Source: Basidiobolus meristosporus CBS 931.73 | Taxonomy: Eukaryota; Basidiobolomycota; Basidiobolomycetes; Basidiobolales; Basidiobolaceae | Direction of reading: 5' to 3' | DNA: 64,000 nucleotides | Assembly: GCA_002104905.1 (NCBI GenBank) | Contig: MCFE01000073.1 | Location: 62,001 to 126,000 of the forward strand | Part shown: one piece after another, positions 54,198 to 64,000 of the stretch | Numbering within the stretch: the stretch's first letter is position 1 | Layout of the letters: each line of letters opens with the position of its first letter | Made by a program: the position numbers and the translations under genes | The notes under the pieces: model-generated | What the model saw: only the letters and a program-made list of their open reading frames with translations | Told to the model about the DNA's origin: nothing | Database searches by the model: none

Positions 54198-55791
54198 TTA
54201 GAGGGCATCTCCATTGGGCCCGCGATAGATGGCTATGGCGGCGGCGGTGCAAAGGAAAAACAGGAACCGGCACCATTTGAATATGCTTTTGATGATGGAT
54301 TTGACGATTTTTCTAAGCCAGCTGAGGGGCCCAGCAGGCCGCGGGGGACAGTCCTCCTCAGACGAACTCTCCCCAGACTCAATGGGGTCGAATGCCTCCT
54401 GAAGATACCCATTTCGGAGGGGTAATGGGGACTCGGGGCTATGGAATATGCCTAGTGAAGGATTCTCAGCAATGGGTGTGGATGTGATATACCCACTATG
54501 AGCAATGGTACGTGGTGTCATCAAGCGGTTGGATGTCCGGGGTGTAGACGTGCTGGGTGAGTTCCAGCTGTACTCAAGCTCATCAAGCAAGGTTCTCCTT
54601 TTCCTGGTGCTGCTGGCGGGAGTGTATCCCGAGCGTGCAAGGAAGCTGCTTCTGCTGGGACTGCGCGGGGAGAAAACCCTTGGGACCGAACGGGGGGAAA
54701 ACTGGGTGAAAATGCTCTGGATCCAGGAACCTTGATCTTCAACGGATTGCGATAGCTCGGCAACATGCATGGATTGCCTTTCAAACGCGCTTTCCAATTC
54801 TGCGTAGTCCTTGGTGGACTCCTCTAGCGTGTTGGCTTGAGCTGTAGTCTCCTCGAGCTGCGACAGCACTGATTGCAACCTCTGTTCGAGATCGGCTTTT
54901 TGGGTAACGATGGTGGCGTTTCGTTCCTCCAGTGAGGAAACCCTGCTTAGTAACATGTCTATCGTCTCATTCCCGATAGAACTCTCGATTTTCGACTGGG
55001 GTTTGACGGGAACCGATCTATCGGATTGTTGAGAGGGCGGTCGAAGTGGTAGGTCTTCCCGGTACCGCATGGAAAGGCTGTGGTTCCTATGCTCCAATCG
55101 TTGGATCGTTTGGCAGGCCAACTCCAGTTCGCGGCGTAAATGCTCCACCTCATTCTCCAATTTGGTTATCCGCCGCTCTTCCTTATCTCGAATCCCATTT
55201 TTTTCGTCCATTGCATGGTCCACCTTCTGCTGCAGGTCCAGATTCAGCTGCTCGAGAGAAGCGATAACCCGTTCTTCATCGTAATGGGTGGTGTGTCGTC
55301 TAAAGGCAGAACGAAGTCGTAGCTGTGCTGGGGGTGGTGGAGGCGGAGAAACCCCGTAATCGGCTTTCAACAGGTCTCCACTGCTGCGAGCGGGGTCTTC
55401 GCTCGGTACGTTCAACTGCTCAATATACTCGACCAGTTCTAGGTATTTCTCCTGCAATATATCGTTTTCCTCTATCACCATACTGCGCAGCTTCGCGGCA
55501 AGCGTTAGTTCTGTTGGGCAGGGAGAAAGGTTAACGTCAATCATGTATCCGCGCTACGGTATATAGTTGGTGGAGCATTGCTCGCTTCCAAGAAGCACAA
55601 ATGACAATATCCAAACCTCGGTCTTTCTCCATTATCAAACCGTAGGCTTCCCTCAAAAGCCTCTGAAATTCCTGCTTGGTGAATCTCCCGGAGGAAATAA
55701 GAGGACTGGGTCTGCTGGAGGGGCTCTCCACTGGCAAGGCCAGCAGAGCGTCCATATTGGATTCTGGAGCTAACTCCGGAAAATAGAACAT
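54198..55791 (-). CDS. Unrecognised tail-anchored coiled-coil protein with a CC1-box-like motif
   Basis: Two exons (55791-55617, 55510-54198; 106-nt intron) give 495 residues; a second in-frame Met lies 12 codons in. After a Ser/Pro-rich start comes RFTKQEFQRLLREAYGLIMEKDRE, then LTLAAKLRSMVIEENDILQEKY, which resembles the CC1 box (L.LAA..G..L.E.N..L) of BICD, TRAK, HAP1 and Spindly dynein adaptors, with Arg in place of the Gly. A poly-Pro patch and long heptad coiled coils follow (about 105-270). Then comes a Ser/Thr-Pro-rich region with many SP/TP sites, likely kinase targets. A single C-terminal membrane segment (FLFFLCTAAAIAIY) leaves about ten residues behind it. The layout suggests a membrane-anchored cargo adaptor or KASH-like protein, which is inference. 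No orthologue is recognised. Confidence 0.82.
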
Positions 55792-56237
55792 CAGAGAATA
55801 GAGTGTTACAAGCCTATCTCCGGAGTGGTGTGGATATTATAAAGCATGGTTTGGAAATGCAAGTCATGAAAATTCGATGGATATGAAAGTGTAGATGGAT
55901 TGGATTCAGTACTAACTACTGAACACATTCGCCACATCTCATAAGCGAATAGTCAGACCGACCGGTCCAATCCGTAGATTATCATCCGCTCCGTTCTTTG
56001 CCTAGAGTCCTGAATTTATTTCCATGCGGGCCGAACCAATGGCGGATTTCTATATAACCTTAGTTACACCAATGATGGCGGCAAATGTGCCAGCTTCCCA
56101 AAACGGGCAAGCGCCTAATTAGGCAATCCCAGAATGCTCGGAATCTACTAAAATATAGAAGGCTCCTGTCTGTATAAAAGCACATGTGCTTCGATATAAA
56201 TTCAATGCAGTGGTAACCATCTGCGTAACATTATTTG
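55792..56237. promoter_or_regulatory. Shared divergent promoter region
   Basis: 446 bp separates the start codons of the coiled-coil protein (minus) and Psd2 (plus). TATAAAAG at 56173-56180 lies 58 bp upstream of the Psd2 ATG. No other element is confidently seen. Confidence 0.55.
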
Positions 56238-58999
56238 ATGGTGGAGAGTGTCAGTATTGTATTTCAGCTGGCAATTATAGAGGGCTGCCAACTGCCAGCG
56301 AAAGATAGAAATGCCTCGTTGAATCCCTTCGTAGTGGTACTTCTTAACAATAGGAAAGCCCAAACCTTTGTGGTGCGCGGTAGCTTGAATCCCTTTTGGG
56401 ACCAGATGTTCAACTTCTCAGTAGAGCCGTCCGACTTCCCTCTATCCCTACAGTTGATCTGTTACGATAAGACTCGGATTGGCAAGAATTACATTGGCGA
56501 AGCTAACTTGTCCACTCATCACCTGGTGTTGGGGGAATTCCCAAAAACATGGGGACGAAGTGGAGTTGAGAATCTCCAGCTGGTTGACTACAAGAACAAG
56601 AAAAACCCTTGCCAGGAGCCAGGCTTTATCAAAGTTCGGTACGGGTTTGTCACTAGCGAAGATGACCTCTGCGATTTCGTCTCCTGGAGAGGAATCTGGG
56701 ACGCTATTTCGGCACAAAACCTTCCCATTTACAGGGGTATGTATCAGTCGGCTAAATCCTCTTTGGCACACAGCCCAAGCTTGGATACTTCGGCCAAAGA
56801 CTTCGACGACACGGAGAAAGAACTGACTGGTAAGTGTTCATCGTTTAACCACCAAAGCCTAACCCTGCTGAGCGGTATATCAATTCAGAGGCCACCACGG
56901 AGGATCTCATGTTCCACCAAGAGATTGCCAATCCGCCTATTTCCGCGCTGTCTAGTGATGAACCGCTTGAAGCCGACACACAAAACCCGCTCTTAGGGGT
57001 GGTATTCATCGACATTGTTTCCTCGCGCGAACTGCCCTACGATCGAAATTTGACTCGCACATCGTTCGACATGGACCCGTTTGTAGTGATTACACACGGT
57101 AAAGAGACGTTCAAAACCCGCTTTATACGCCACACACTTAATCCCACATGGAATGAGAGGCTCTACTTCCACGTTCGCCGCTCCTACCTGAACCACACGA
57201 TCAAGTTCTCCGTGTACGACCACGACAAGTTTAGTAACAACGATTTTGTTGGAAGTTGTGCCATGACGGTGCAGGATCTGCTGCACATTAAGGGTGGGAT
57301 GCCAATGTCCGAGAAAACCATCCCTCTAGCTCTGGCCAAAGACAAGTGGAAAGGCGTTTTCGAGTCCAGCCTAACCATTCGCACTGGTTTCAAAGCAGTC
57401 GAGGACCTACGCCGGACATTTTGGAGCGAACTGGCCAAAAGATACGACCTCGATGAAAGCGACTCACTCAACCATTTTGAGGTTCTGGCCATGTTGGAGA
57501 GCTTGCAAGCAGTGGCCCCCGAGAAGTTGGCCCGGGAATTTTTCACCGAGTCCGGAAAATCCCCCAACACTGAGGAGCTATCGTTCCCTGAGCTTGCCAC
57601 CTGCTTCGAGTCGTACGTTAGGGAAAACAACTGGGATTTGTTAAGAGGACCCAGCCTGGCCCAAGGACGCAACCTATTTCAAATTCCAACGTGTCCCATC
57701 TGCAACTCAACCAATCTGGAGGGAGTGGATATCATGATGCACATTGCCATCTGTTGTATGAGTGATCCAGAGGTGCAGGTCGATCGTTGGATGGTGAGCG
57801 ACTTCGTTCCCGAAGCATACGCGCAACGAAAGTGGTTTACCCGGGCAGTCAATCGACTAGGCTACGGGCGCTACCGAATCGGACAAAACAATGCCAACAT
57901 CATTGTCCAGGATAGAGCCACGGGCCAGCTGATCGAGGAGAAAATCCCCGCGTACATCCGGCTGGGCATTCGCCTTTTGTACAAAAACATTGCATCCAAA
58001 TCGGCGGTGGATATCAGAGCAAGTAAGAGTTTGCGTCTCTGCGCCGGATGCGAGTGCGTACTAATCTCATCTCTCCTAGTTCGCCGCCTTCTTAAGACCT
58101 CCTCCTTGAAGCAAGGGAGAAAGTTTGACGACCCGGTCTCTGTTCGGGATATCCGGCCGTTCATCCAATTCCATCAGATCAACACTGACGAGATCCAGGA
58201 TCCGTTAGAATCCTTCCAGAACTTCAACCAATTCTTCTACCGCAAGCTCAAGCCTGGAAGCCGGCCCCTCGCCTCCCCAGATGACCCCAGAGTGGTGGTG
58301 TCCCCCGCGGATTGTCGCTGTACATGCTTCTCCACTATTGATAAAGCCACCCGGCTGTGGATCAAAGGAGAGGAGTTCTCGATTGCTCGCCTGCTAGGGA
58401 ACCTCTCCGAAGAAAGCCAAGCCCTGGCCCAGATCTTCGAGAACGGGTCACTAGCCATTTTCAGGCTGGCCCCCCAGGATTATCATAGATTTCATTTCCC
58501 GGTAGATGGCCGAGTTCGGTCCCATCAACACATCGATGGCCACTACTTCACAGTAAACCCAATGGCAGTTCGGAGCGGCCTGGACGTCTTCGGGGAAAAC
58601 AAGAGGAGCGTATCCATCATCGAGAGTGAGCAGTTTGGCCTGGTTGGCTACGTTTCCATTGGCGCAATGATGGTAAGAGTGACATCCCTTCCTTCGAGAC
58701 CTCGTTCTCAATCGACTTCAATCTAGGTTGGCTCCATCGAGTTGACTTGTGAAGCAGGGCAGCGGTATTCTCGGATGGATGAGTTCGGGTATTTCGCATT
58801 TGGTGGCTCCACCATAGTGCTGATCTTCCAACAAGGGATGGTGAAATTCGATGCGGACTTGGAGGAAAACTCGCAGCATTTCCTTGAAACCCTGGTAAGT
58901 TTTTGTAGAGGAACGTGTGTCATTCACCACGCTCATTTGTTCTCTGCGTTACAGATTCGGGTGGGAAGCTCCATTGGGACAAGACCGGATGCTCTGTGA
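56238..58999 (+). CDS. PSD2: Phosphatidylserine decarboxylase, Psd2 type with two C2 domains
   Basis: Makes phosphatidylethanolamine from phosphatidylserine, in endosomal or Golgi membranes for Psd2-type enzymes. Exons 56238-56829, 56889-58022, 58080-58672, 58727-58894 and 58955-58999 give 843 residues. First C2 domain about 1-120 (FQLAIIEGCQLPAKDRNASLNPFV), second about 235-350 (LPYDRNLTRTSFDMDPFVV); then an EF-hand-like helical region, a zinc-finger-like CPICN...H...CC segment and the family signature QRKWFTR...GYGRYRIGQNNANI. The decarboxylase core carries SPADCR, WIKGEEF, HRFHFPVDG and the self-cleavage motif GGST (FGGSTIVLIF), whose Ser becomes the pyruvoyl group. The start is the ATG at 56238. 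The second intron is 57 nt with no in-frame stop, so its retention would add 19 residues and keep the frame. Confidence 0.96.
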
Positions 59000-59111
59000 G
59001 CGCTATCATACACATCATGTACACATACACCAAATATAACATCTATCAACGTTATCTAATATCTATAGATTCTATCAACATTTATTCATTAATTGCCAAT
59101 AAATATACCCT
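59000..59111. terminator. Convergent 3' ends of Psd2 and WBP11
   Basis: 112 bp between two convergent stop codons. 'aataaa' at 59098-59103 could serve as the plus-strand poly(A) signal. The short spacing means the transcripts probably overlap. Confidence 0.5.
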
Positions 59112-60707
59112 TCAGAGCAGCCCCTCCATCTCTTTCATGAAATCCTCGTATTCGTCGTTTGTTGAGTTGGCCACCGAAGAGGTCTGCTTCTCTTTAGCTG
59201 GAGCCTTGATAGCAGCAGCCTTCCCGAATATCGAGGCAGTTAGATTGGATAGGTCTGTAGTTGGGCGTACAGATGTCGATGGAGTAGCACTGCTATCATC
59301 CAGATCTGGTGCAGCGTTAATTTTCGGTCGGGCAACTTTAGGCACAGGTGGTGAGGTAACCCCGCCAGTGGCTTTTTTTCTTAGCACGGCAGCTGGAACT
59401 AATCTGGTGAGTTCCTTTTGCAGATCGCGAAGCTGTGGTGCGGCCGAGATGACCGCCGATGCGGCGACTGGTTTTTTTACCCCATCACCGCTGGGATTCT
59501 CTTGCTTGGGTCTGCTGGTGGGATAAGGAGCAGCCCGGTGTTCAGTTCGCGATGGCGGTGGGGGCGGGGGTGGGCGCCGCAAACCGCCAGGGGGCATGAA
59601 CGGAAAGCCTGGTGGCATCGGTGGATAGTATTGGCCTTTGGGAATGTGGATTAGAACAGTGCATTGACGCTACTAGCACATGTGCGAAGGCATACCAGGA
59701 GGTGGTGGTGGAACAGATCCAGGTCTCATGTGTGGCGGAAATGGTTGAAACGCATAGGGTGGTGGACGAGCAGAAGGTGGTGGTGGTGGGGCTCTTTGAG
59801 ACTGTACATGATCGGACGTGTTCTCGGAATGACTTCCAGTTGCACCCTCATCTTCGTCGTCGGAATAGTCCAAATTCTGCAGTGGGTTTGGTTGTGCTTC
59901 ATAGGAATCCATTAATACTCGGCTGGCAAATATTGTTATGAACGTTGCTCCTACCATGCTCTACGTAAGGAGCACCTGGTGGTGGCGCGCCGTATGGGTT
60001 TAGTGTTGGGTGATAATAAACTGATTTCGTTGGATCACGTCCAGATGTGTTTGCGAATGAAGGCGATGGTTCATTTTGGACACTTGGTGCACTAGTAGGG
60101 GAGAGAGAAAGTGAGAGAATGTTAATGAACGCGAAAATCCACTTGTGAAGGAAAATTGGCAACCTTTTAATCGCAATTCCGTGCTCCTGTAAATACAGTC
60201 CATTAGGTATCAAGCCGAATGCCTCTATAGCATACGTTAAGCCCTTACCTTCTTCACAGCATAGATCTTATTCAACTCCTCCTCGATCTCCGACAGCTTG
60301 GCTTTCCCATTTTTGTCCAGCTTTCTATCTCTGTCTGCGAATGCAAGGCTGTGTTGAATATCGACGGTCTGACGGCTCAAATTAAGGTTGATAATGTTCT
60401 TGATTTACCTAATTTTTTATATCTGGCTACCTCAGCCTCCAACTTCGTAGTGTCCTTCAAGGCAAGACTCACCTCTCGCTGCTTTTTCCTCTCTTCTTTA
60501 TTCTGGAAGCACAATGCGTACTAAGTCAACCGCGGCTCGATCATTTGAGACACCTAAACTACATACCCTCTTCAACTCCTTCTGTTTCATTTGCTTCCCT
60601 TTAGTAGACAATACATTTAGCAGGTGGGTACACGTAACGAGGCCCGAAAATAAAGGGAATTTACGATATGCATCGGCAGGATTTACACTACGACCACTCT
60701 TTCCCAT
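59112..60707 (-). CDS. WBP11: WBP11-like splicing factor
   Basis: The Wbp11-type N-terminus MGKSGRSVNPADAYRKQMKQ continuing KELKRNKEERKKQRE, and the C-terminus EDFMKEMEGLL, are family hallmarks. WBP11 (NpwBP) is a nuclear spliceosome-associated protein that binds WW domains through proline-rich segments and interacts with PP1. Eight exons: 60707-60665, 60598-60567, 60502-60409, 60334-60249, 60186-60164, 60091-59976, 59917-59696, 59635-59112; 379 residues. The sixth intron could alternatively start 21 nt later; I chose GTGCTC because it gives the usual 58-nt length. Pro-rich blocks (RAPPPPPSARPPPYAF, GSVPPPPPG, RRPPPPPPPSR) flank an acidic DYSDDEDE. The first exons are tiny (23-94 nt). Confidence 0.93.
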
Positions 60708-60910
60708 GTTCTAACTCTTACTAACAGCGAAGAACGGTGAGCCGAATCTAGCGATGAATTTATCAGAAGTGTCAGGATGGCTCCAGTGATTATTTCATTG
60801 ATCATCCAAATCCAGAATTTTCATGTAACGTGAGATTGGAGGGGAAATCAGCATACTCTATAGATGGTTGATGTATGGCTTTATTGTAATGTGTATGCTT
60901 CGAAAGAAAT

Positions 60911-61591
60911 CTATAATTTGGCTTTTTGAGCACCAGCCTCGGCAAGAAGGAACTCAACCGTGGACTTGATACCCTCTGGCTTGACCTTGGGATCGAATCG
61001 GGCAACCACCTTGCCATCCTTATCAATGATGAATTTCTGTGTGGAGAGTTGGTGAATACCTCTAGCAACAATCGTAGTGAGTACTATACTGTATATCCAT
61101 TTACCTCGAAATTCCAACGGATGTCCTTGCCGGCCCTCAAGAATTTGTAAAGTGGATGGGCTTCGTCACCATTCACGTTGCTGGAAGACAGAGAAAGGAG
61201 TTAGAGAGGGAGTGGTGCGGGGACCCAGAGTAACCTACATTTTCTTCATGATAGGGAAAGTCACTCCATAATTGAGGGAGCAGAAAGACTGAATTTCCTC
61301 CTCAGAACCTGGCTCCTGATCTTTGAATCTGAAGCACAAAGTGAGCAAGTTCCCGCGGTGCGTCAAGGGAGTGTTCTGTACTTACTGGTTGCAAGGGAAA
61401 CCGAAAATCTGCAGTCCTTCCCCCTTATGCTTCTGGTAAAGCTCTTCGAGGCCAGCGTATTGTGGAGTGAGGCCACACTTCGAAGCGACATTGACGAAGA
61501 TGACAACGCTGCCCTTCAAGTCGGAAAATTGGATGGTTTTTCCCTGAGCAGTAGTAGCAGTGAAATCGTAGATAGTGTTGGTGACCGACAT
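60911..61591 (-). CDS. GPX: Thiol glutathione peroxidase (Gpx/Orp1 type)
   Basis: Reduces hydrogen and lipid peroxides, usually with thioredoxin in fungi, and may relay oxidation to transcription factors as yeast Orp1 does. Exons 61591-61386, 61328-61239, 61180-61105 and 61036-60911 give 165 residues, the normal length. The catalytic Cys (not selenocysteine) is Cys39 in [12 protein letters not shown]. The FPCNQ motif, the active-site Gln in DQEPGS and the RWNFEKF Trp/Asn are present, and Cys85 (SFCSLNYG) is the likely resolving cysteine. The usual FGGQEPG reads FKDQEPG. No targeting signal is seen, so it is probably cytosolic. Confidence 0.95.
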
Positions 61592-61781
61592 CTTGAATTT
61601 TTCGCCAAGTTCCCGTCAGCCATTCACTGGCAATATAAAGGACCCCGGACCACGTGGAGATGAGATGAATATTATCTATTTGTGTCACTTTATTGGAGCG
61701 AAGTGCTGATTATCACTGAGTTGTGTGAATGTGGAGAAAATTACATGATGGTATGAAGGGGATCAAGCTTGGGGAACTTCG
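61592..61781. promoter_or_regulatory. GPx upstream region and ferredoxin 3' end
   Basis: 190 bp between the ferredoxin stop and the GPx start, both on the minus strand. It must hold the GPx promoter. No distinct TATA box or stress element is recognised. Confidence 0.4.
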
Positions 61782-62374
61782 TTAGACCAAGTTGCGAGTT
61801 CCCGAAGGGATTTTGCAGGTAATCCCATCAAGCTCAGGCCTCATAACGATTTGGCAGCCTAATCTGGAACTATGGAACAATGATAAATCAGCTTGTCGGT
61901 CTGCGATAATATCACCAAGAGAATACTTACGTGTCAGTTAACCCGAAGGCCAAGTCGAGCATATCGTTTTCCTCATCGCTCGGCTCCTCTAGTTTGTCGT
62001 AATATTCTTTGGGAAGCACCACGTGGCAAGTGGAGCATGCAAGAGAACAATCACAGGCACCTGAAATGAGTTTGCGCATTGGTTAATGCAGCCGCTTTGG
62101 AAAGCTTGGTCTGAGAAAGAGCTACCTTCGAGGTCTATGTAGTTGTTGTGGGCGATTCTCATGATGCTTTCCCCCTCCGGGGCCTTGACCGTAAAACGCT
62201 CCCCCTCTTCCGTAATGAAGTTAACTGTCAAGCTGCTTGGACAATCGGTTTTAGTCTGATGCTTGCTACCGGTCAAGAGACGATGCCATACCTCTTATTA
62301 GACATGGACCGTGTCCAGCCCAAGCGAGAAGTCACTGGAGCCACGCGTCGAATGGTTGAGACGAATAACGACAT
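61782..62374 (-). CDS. YAH1: Mitochondrial [2Fe-2S] ferredoxin, adrenodoxin type (Yah1-like)
   Basis: Carries electrons from ferredoxin reductase for Fe-S cluster assembly and haem A or coenzyme Q synthesis. Exons 62374-62292, 62235-62126, 62060-61931 and 61869-61782 give 136 residues. The N-terminus [19 protein letters not shown] is Arg/Ser/hydrophobic, a typical mitochondrial presequence. The cluster ligands follow the C-X5-C-X2-C pattern in [14 protein letters not shown], with the fourth in [25 protein letters not shown] is the conserved acidic reductase-binding helix. There is an extra Cys inside the cluster loop (ACDC), where many homologues have Gly. The start at 62374 was chosen because it supplies the presequence. 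Confidence 0.95.
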
Positions 62375-62690
62375 CGAATTACTTGGACCTAAACACCAAA
62401 ACTGACCTAGCGACCTCCAGGTATTTAATCAGCAGAACAAACCCAACCACCATCTTCATCTTGATGAAAATATTTTCCCAATTAGCTCTTGTATTGGACA
62501 GGATTTGTATCACGTTGACACGATGGTTAAATCTCCCATCAGGATAAGCCACTCAGTACCATGGGATCTACTGCACTTATTAGTATAGTTCAAGATAGAT
62601 TAAGATTAGATTAAATGGAGTAATCCGTATCAAACACTGGTCAACTAGGTTTATTGACGTACAAGTGGGTAGTGTACAATTGGGCTACTG
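62375..62690. promoter_or_regulatory. Ferredoxin upstream region
   Basis: 316 bp with no gene. It is flanked by the ferredoxin start and the MAPR stop, both minus strand. No recognisable factor site. Confidence 0.4.
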
Positions 62691-63222
62691 CTAGTTCTTT
62701 TCATTTACCAAGGTACCAACATGCAAATACTTGCTAGAGAACGTGTCATCCCAACCCTTGAGGTTTCCCCATTCTTCTTCCGTGAGGTCGGAGAGGGTGT
62801 CGATGGGCTGGTCCAACGGGGTCAGCATCTCCTCATCGAACGAATGCTTGGCCAAACCACGGCTTGCATCGTGACCGGCAAAGTTACCATAAGGCCCATC
62901 TATGAAAACCGCTCAATTAGAAACCCTTCTTAATAACCAAGAATCGGAGTAAATACTCACCGGGGCCATAAAACTTCTTTCCAGAAGTCACATCGTAGAC
63001 CTTTCCATTCACACCCATCAGGATTCTTGAGCTCTTGATCCCATCGAACTCGGCCAATTCTTTAGGCGTGTAGATCTTGAAAACCACCGTTTCAGGATGC
63101 TGTGGCGGAGGGATGTTTTCAGGCTCGAAGTTGAAGTAAGAGTAGGCGATGTATGTGGCGCCCAAAAGAAGCACCCAGTTTACTGGGTTTTGCGTCAACT
63201 GCTCAAACAAAGTGGCGATCAT
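62691..63222 (-). CDS. DAP1: Membrane-associated haem-binding protein, Dap1/PGRMC family
   Basis: Cytochrome-b5-like haem protein that in yeast (Dap1) and mammals (PGRMC1) supports cytochrome P450 enzymes of sterol synthesis. Two exons (63222-62961, 62899-62691) give 156 residues. Residues 15-30 form one N-terminal membrane segment (NWVLLLGATYIAYSYF), then a Pro-rich hinge (ENIPPPQHPE). The domain starts at YTPKELAEFDGIKSSRILM and contains [34 protein letters not shown] in pieces, with the haem-ligand Tyr expected in the KFYGP motif. It ends with EEEWGNLKGWDDTFSSKY, typical of the family. Confidence 0.95.
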
Positions 63223-63580
63223 CTTGGAGAAAATTCTCAGCAGCAGAGAAGGCCGGACTAACAGAGTAATGGGATGGACTTGGGTGGGTTGCTTGTAACC
63301 ACCTCATTGGCTGATCAGGCAAAATCGGCCCAGCGGATTAATCATATGTACAAAGCCCGGCTCAGAAGATAGCCACATTCATCCGATTTGCGATGACAAA
63401 TAGATTTATTTCCGCAATGTCACCTGATTTTGATCAGGCTCAGCACCTCCTTCGATGCAAATTAGATTTAGTGGTGAAGGAGGCTGATATATTAGGTGAA
63501 TGGACAAAGTCAAAAGCTTGGCATATTATTAAATACAAGGAGGTAATGTATGTATAAGGTGATGATGGGGAAGGGGTGCT
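63223..63580. promoter_or_regulatory. MAPR upstream region and Nem1-like 3' end
   Basis: 358 bp without a gene. It holds the 3' end of the Nem1-like gene and the MAPR promoter. No clear motif is seen. Confidence 0.4.
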
Positions 63581-64000
63581 TTAGGCTATAGTTTTCGGGG
63601 ACGTCGAGGATCTAAGGCCCAATATACTACGGACATCCTCGACTCCGCTTAAAGCATCAAGGAATGGGATCAAGTCGGATAAACACTCATCGTATGGGTC
63701 ATCATTCATCCATGTCTTGATGGGAACAGCGTTTCGTTGATTGATTGCGTAGGAAAACGGCGAGTTGTCTACCAGTATCACCTTCGAGAGGTCCGGGTTA
63801 ATGATAGAAAGATCTTTCATAAAGACACCGTTACGATATGTACAACTCTGTGAAGGCTAGAAGTTAACACACATTCTATAACGACAAGTGCATCATCGAT
63901 TAAATTACCTCTCTATATAATCTCTTGGAAAATATCTCTGATGCTAGCCCGTATTTAGCCATAACTTGGCCTTCGAGCCAATCTATAATGGGGTCTGCAT
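63581..64000 (-). CDS. NEM1: Nem1/CTDNEP1-type HAD phosphatase, C-terminal part
   Basis: Nem1 with Spo7 dephosphorylates lipin (Pah1) at the nuclear envelope and so balances phospholipid against triacylglycerol synthesis. Only the C-terminal third is in the window: exons 64000-63909 (continuing outside) and 63847-63581, separated by a 61-nt intron. Seen: ADPIIDWLE, KRLYRESCTYRNGVFMKDLS, the HAD motif VILVDNSPFSY, NAVPIKTW and a terminal VEDVRSILGLR, which is closer to Nem1/CTDNEP1 than to CTDSP enzymes. The catalytic DXDXT motif and any membrane segment lie beyond the window edge. Confidence 0.88.

Noticed and set aside
57184-57672. Minus-strand 162-residue frame within Psd2
   Set aside because: It is a shadow of the well-supported decarboxylase reading frame.
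61358-61663. Plus-strand 101-residue frame over the GPx start
   Set aside because: It is the complement of GPx exon 1; no independent conservation.
52249-64000. Functional operon-like cluster of lipid, haem and Fe-S genes
   Set aside because: Genes have separate promoters, mixed strands and unrelated roles (Pelota, WBP11, GPx); proximity looks like ordinary compact gene order.

Overview
This looks like nuclear DNA of a fungus, probably an early-diverging, transposon-rich lineage. The right-hand 11.7 kb carries intron-containing genes with fungal or eukaryotic relatives: Pelota/Dom34, Psd2-type phosphatidylserine decarboxylase, WBP11, a thiol glutathione peroxidase, mitochondrial ferredoxin, a Dap1/PGRMC-like protein and a Nem1/CTDNEP1-type phosphatase. 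Introns are 54-106 nt with GT..AG ends. The lineage is inference; no rRNA or mitochondrial marker is present.

Layout. (1) 1-10.97 kb is an AT-rich mosaic of old decayed repeats. It holds three unidentified coding repeats (called R1, R2, R3 here), fragments of Ty1/copia and Ty3/gypsy elements, a decayed PIF/Harbinger-like DDE transposase, and one end of a DNA-transposon family. (2) 10.97-15.87 kb is a Ty3/gypsy element (G1, minus strand) joined to a copia fragment. (3) 16.0-26.3 kb is an R1 copy split by gypsy element G2 (17366-25785), itself split by copia element C1p (18977-23652). (4) 26.3-47.9 kb is a deep nest. A copia-1 element (C1x) is split by a non-autonomous LTR element (C3). The 3' LTR of C3 is split by a copia-2 element (C2A). 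C2A in turn holds a young copia-1 (C1m), a rearranged block of copia-2 (C2b) plus gypsy (G3), and a 726-bp palindromic miniature DNA transposon. Target-site duplications recovered by eye support each main step. (5) 47.9-52.25 kb is another copia-2 (C2d) with two solo LTRs inside it, then a copia-2 tail (C2e). (6) From 52,249 onward the sequence changes abruptly to a compact gene island with no recognisable transposon.

The eight island genes cover stalled-ribosome rescue (Pelota), membrane phospholipid synthesis and its control (Psd2, Nem1-like), splicing (WBP11), peroxide defence (GPx), Fe-S and haem biology (ferredoxin, MAPR), and one unrecognised tail-anchored coiled-coil protein with a dynein-adaptor-like motif. 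They are not a co-functional cluster in any obvious sense; only Psd2 is on the plus strand. Exon structures for seven genes were resolved by reading splice sites, and each spliced length is an exact multiple of three. The eighth, Nem1-like, runs off the window.

Themes worth a second look: copia primer sites match the anticodon arm of initiator tRNA-Met (half-tRNA priming, as in Drosophila copia); CpG sites decay with element age; C3 carries unexplained internal sequence; and a palindromic miniature transposon may pair with the DDE transposase family at 5-6 kb.
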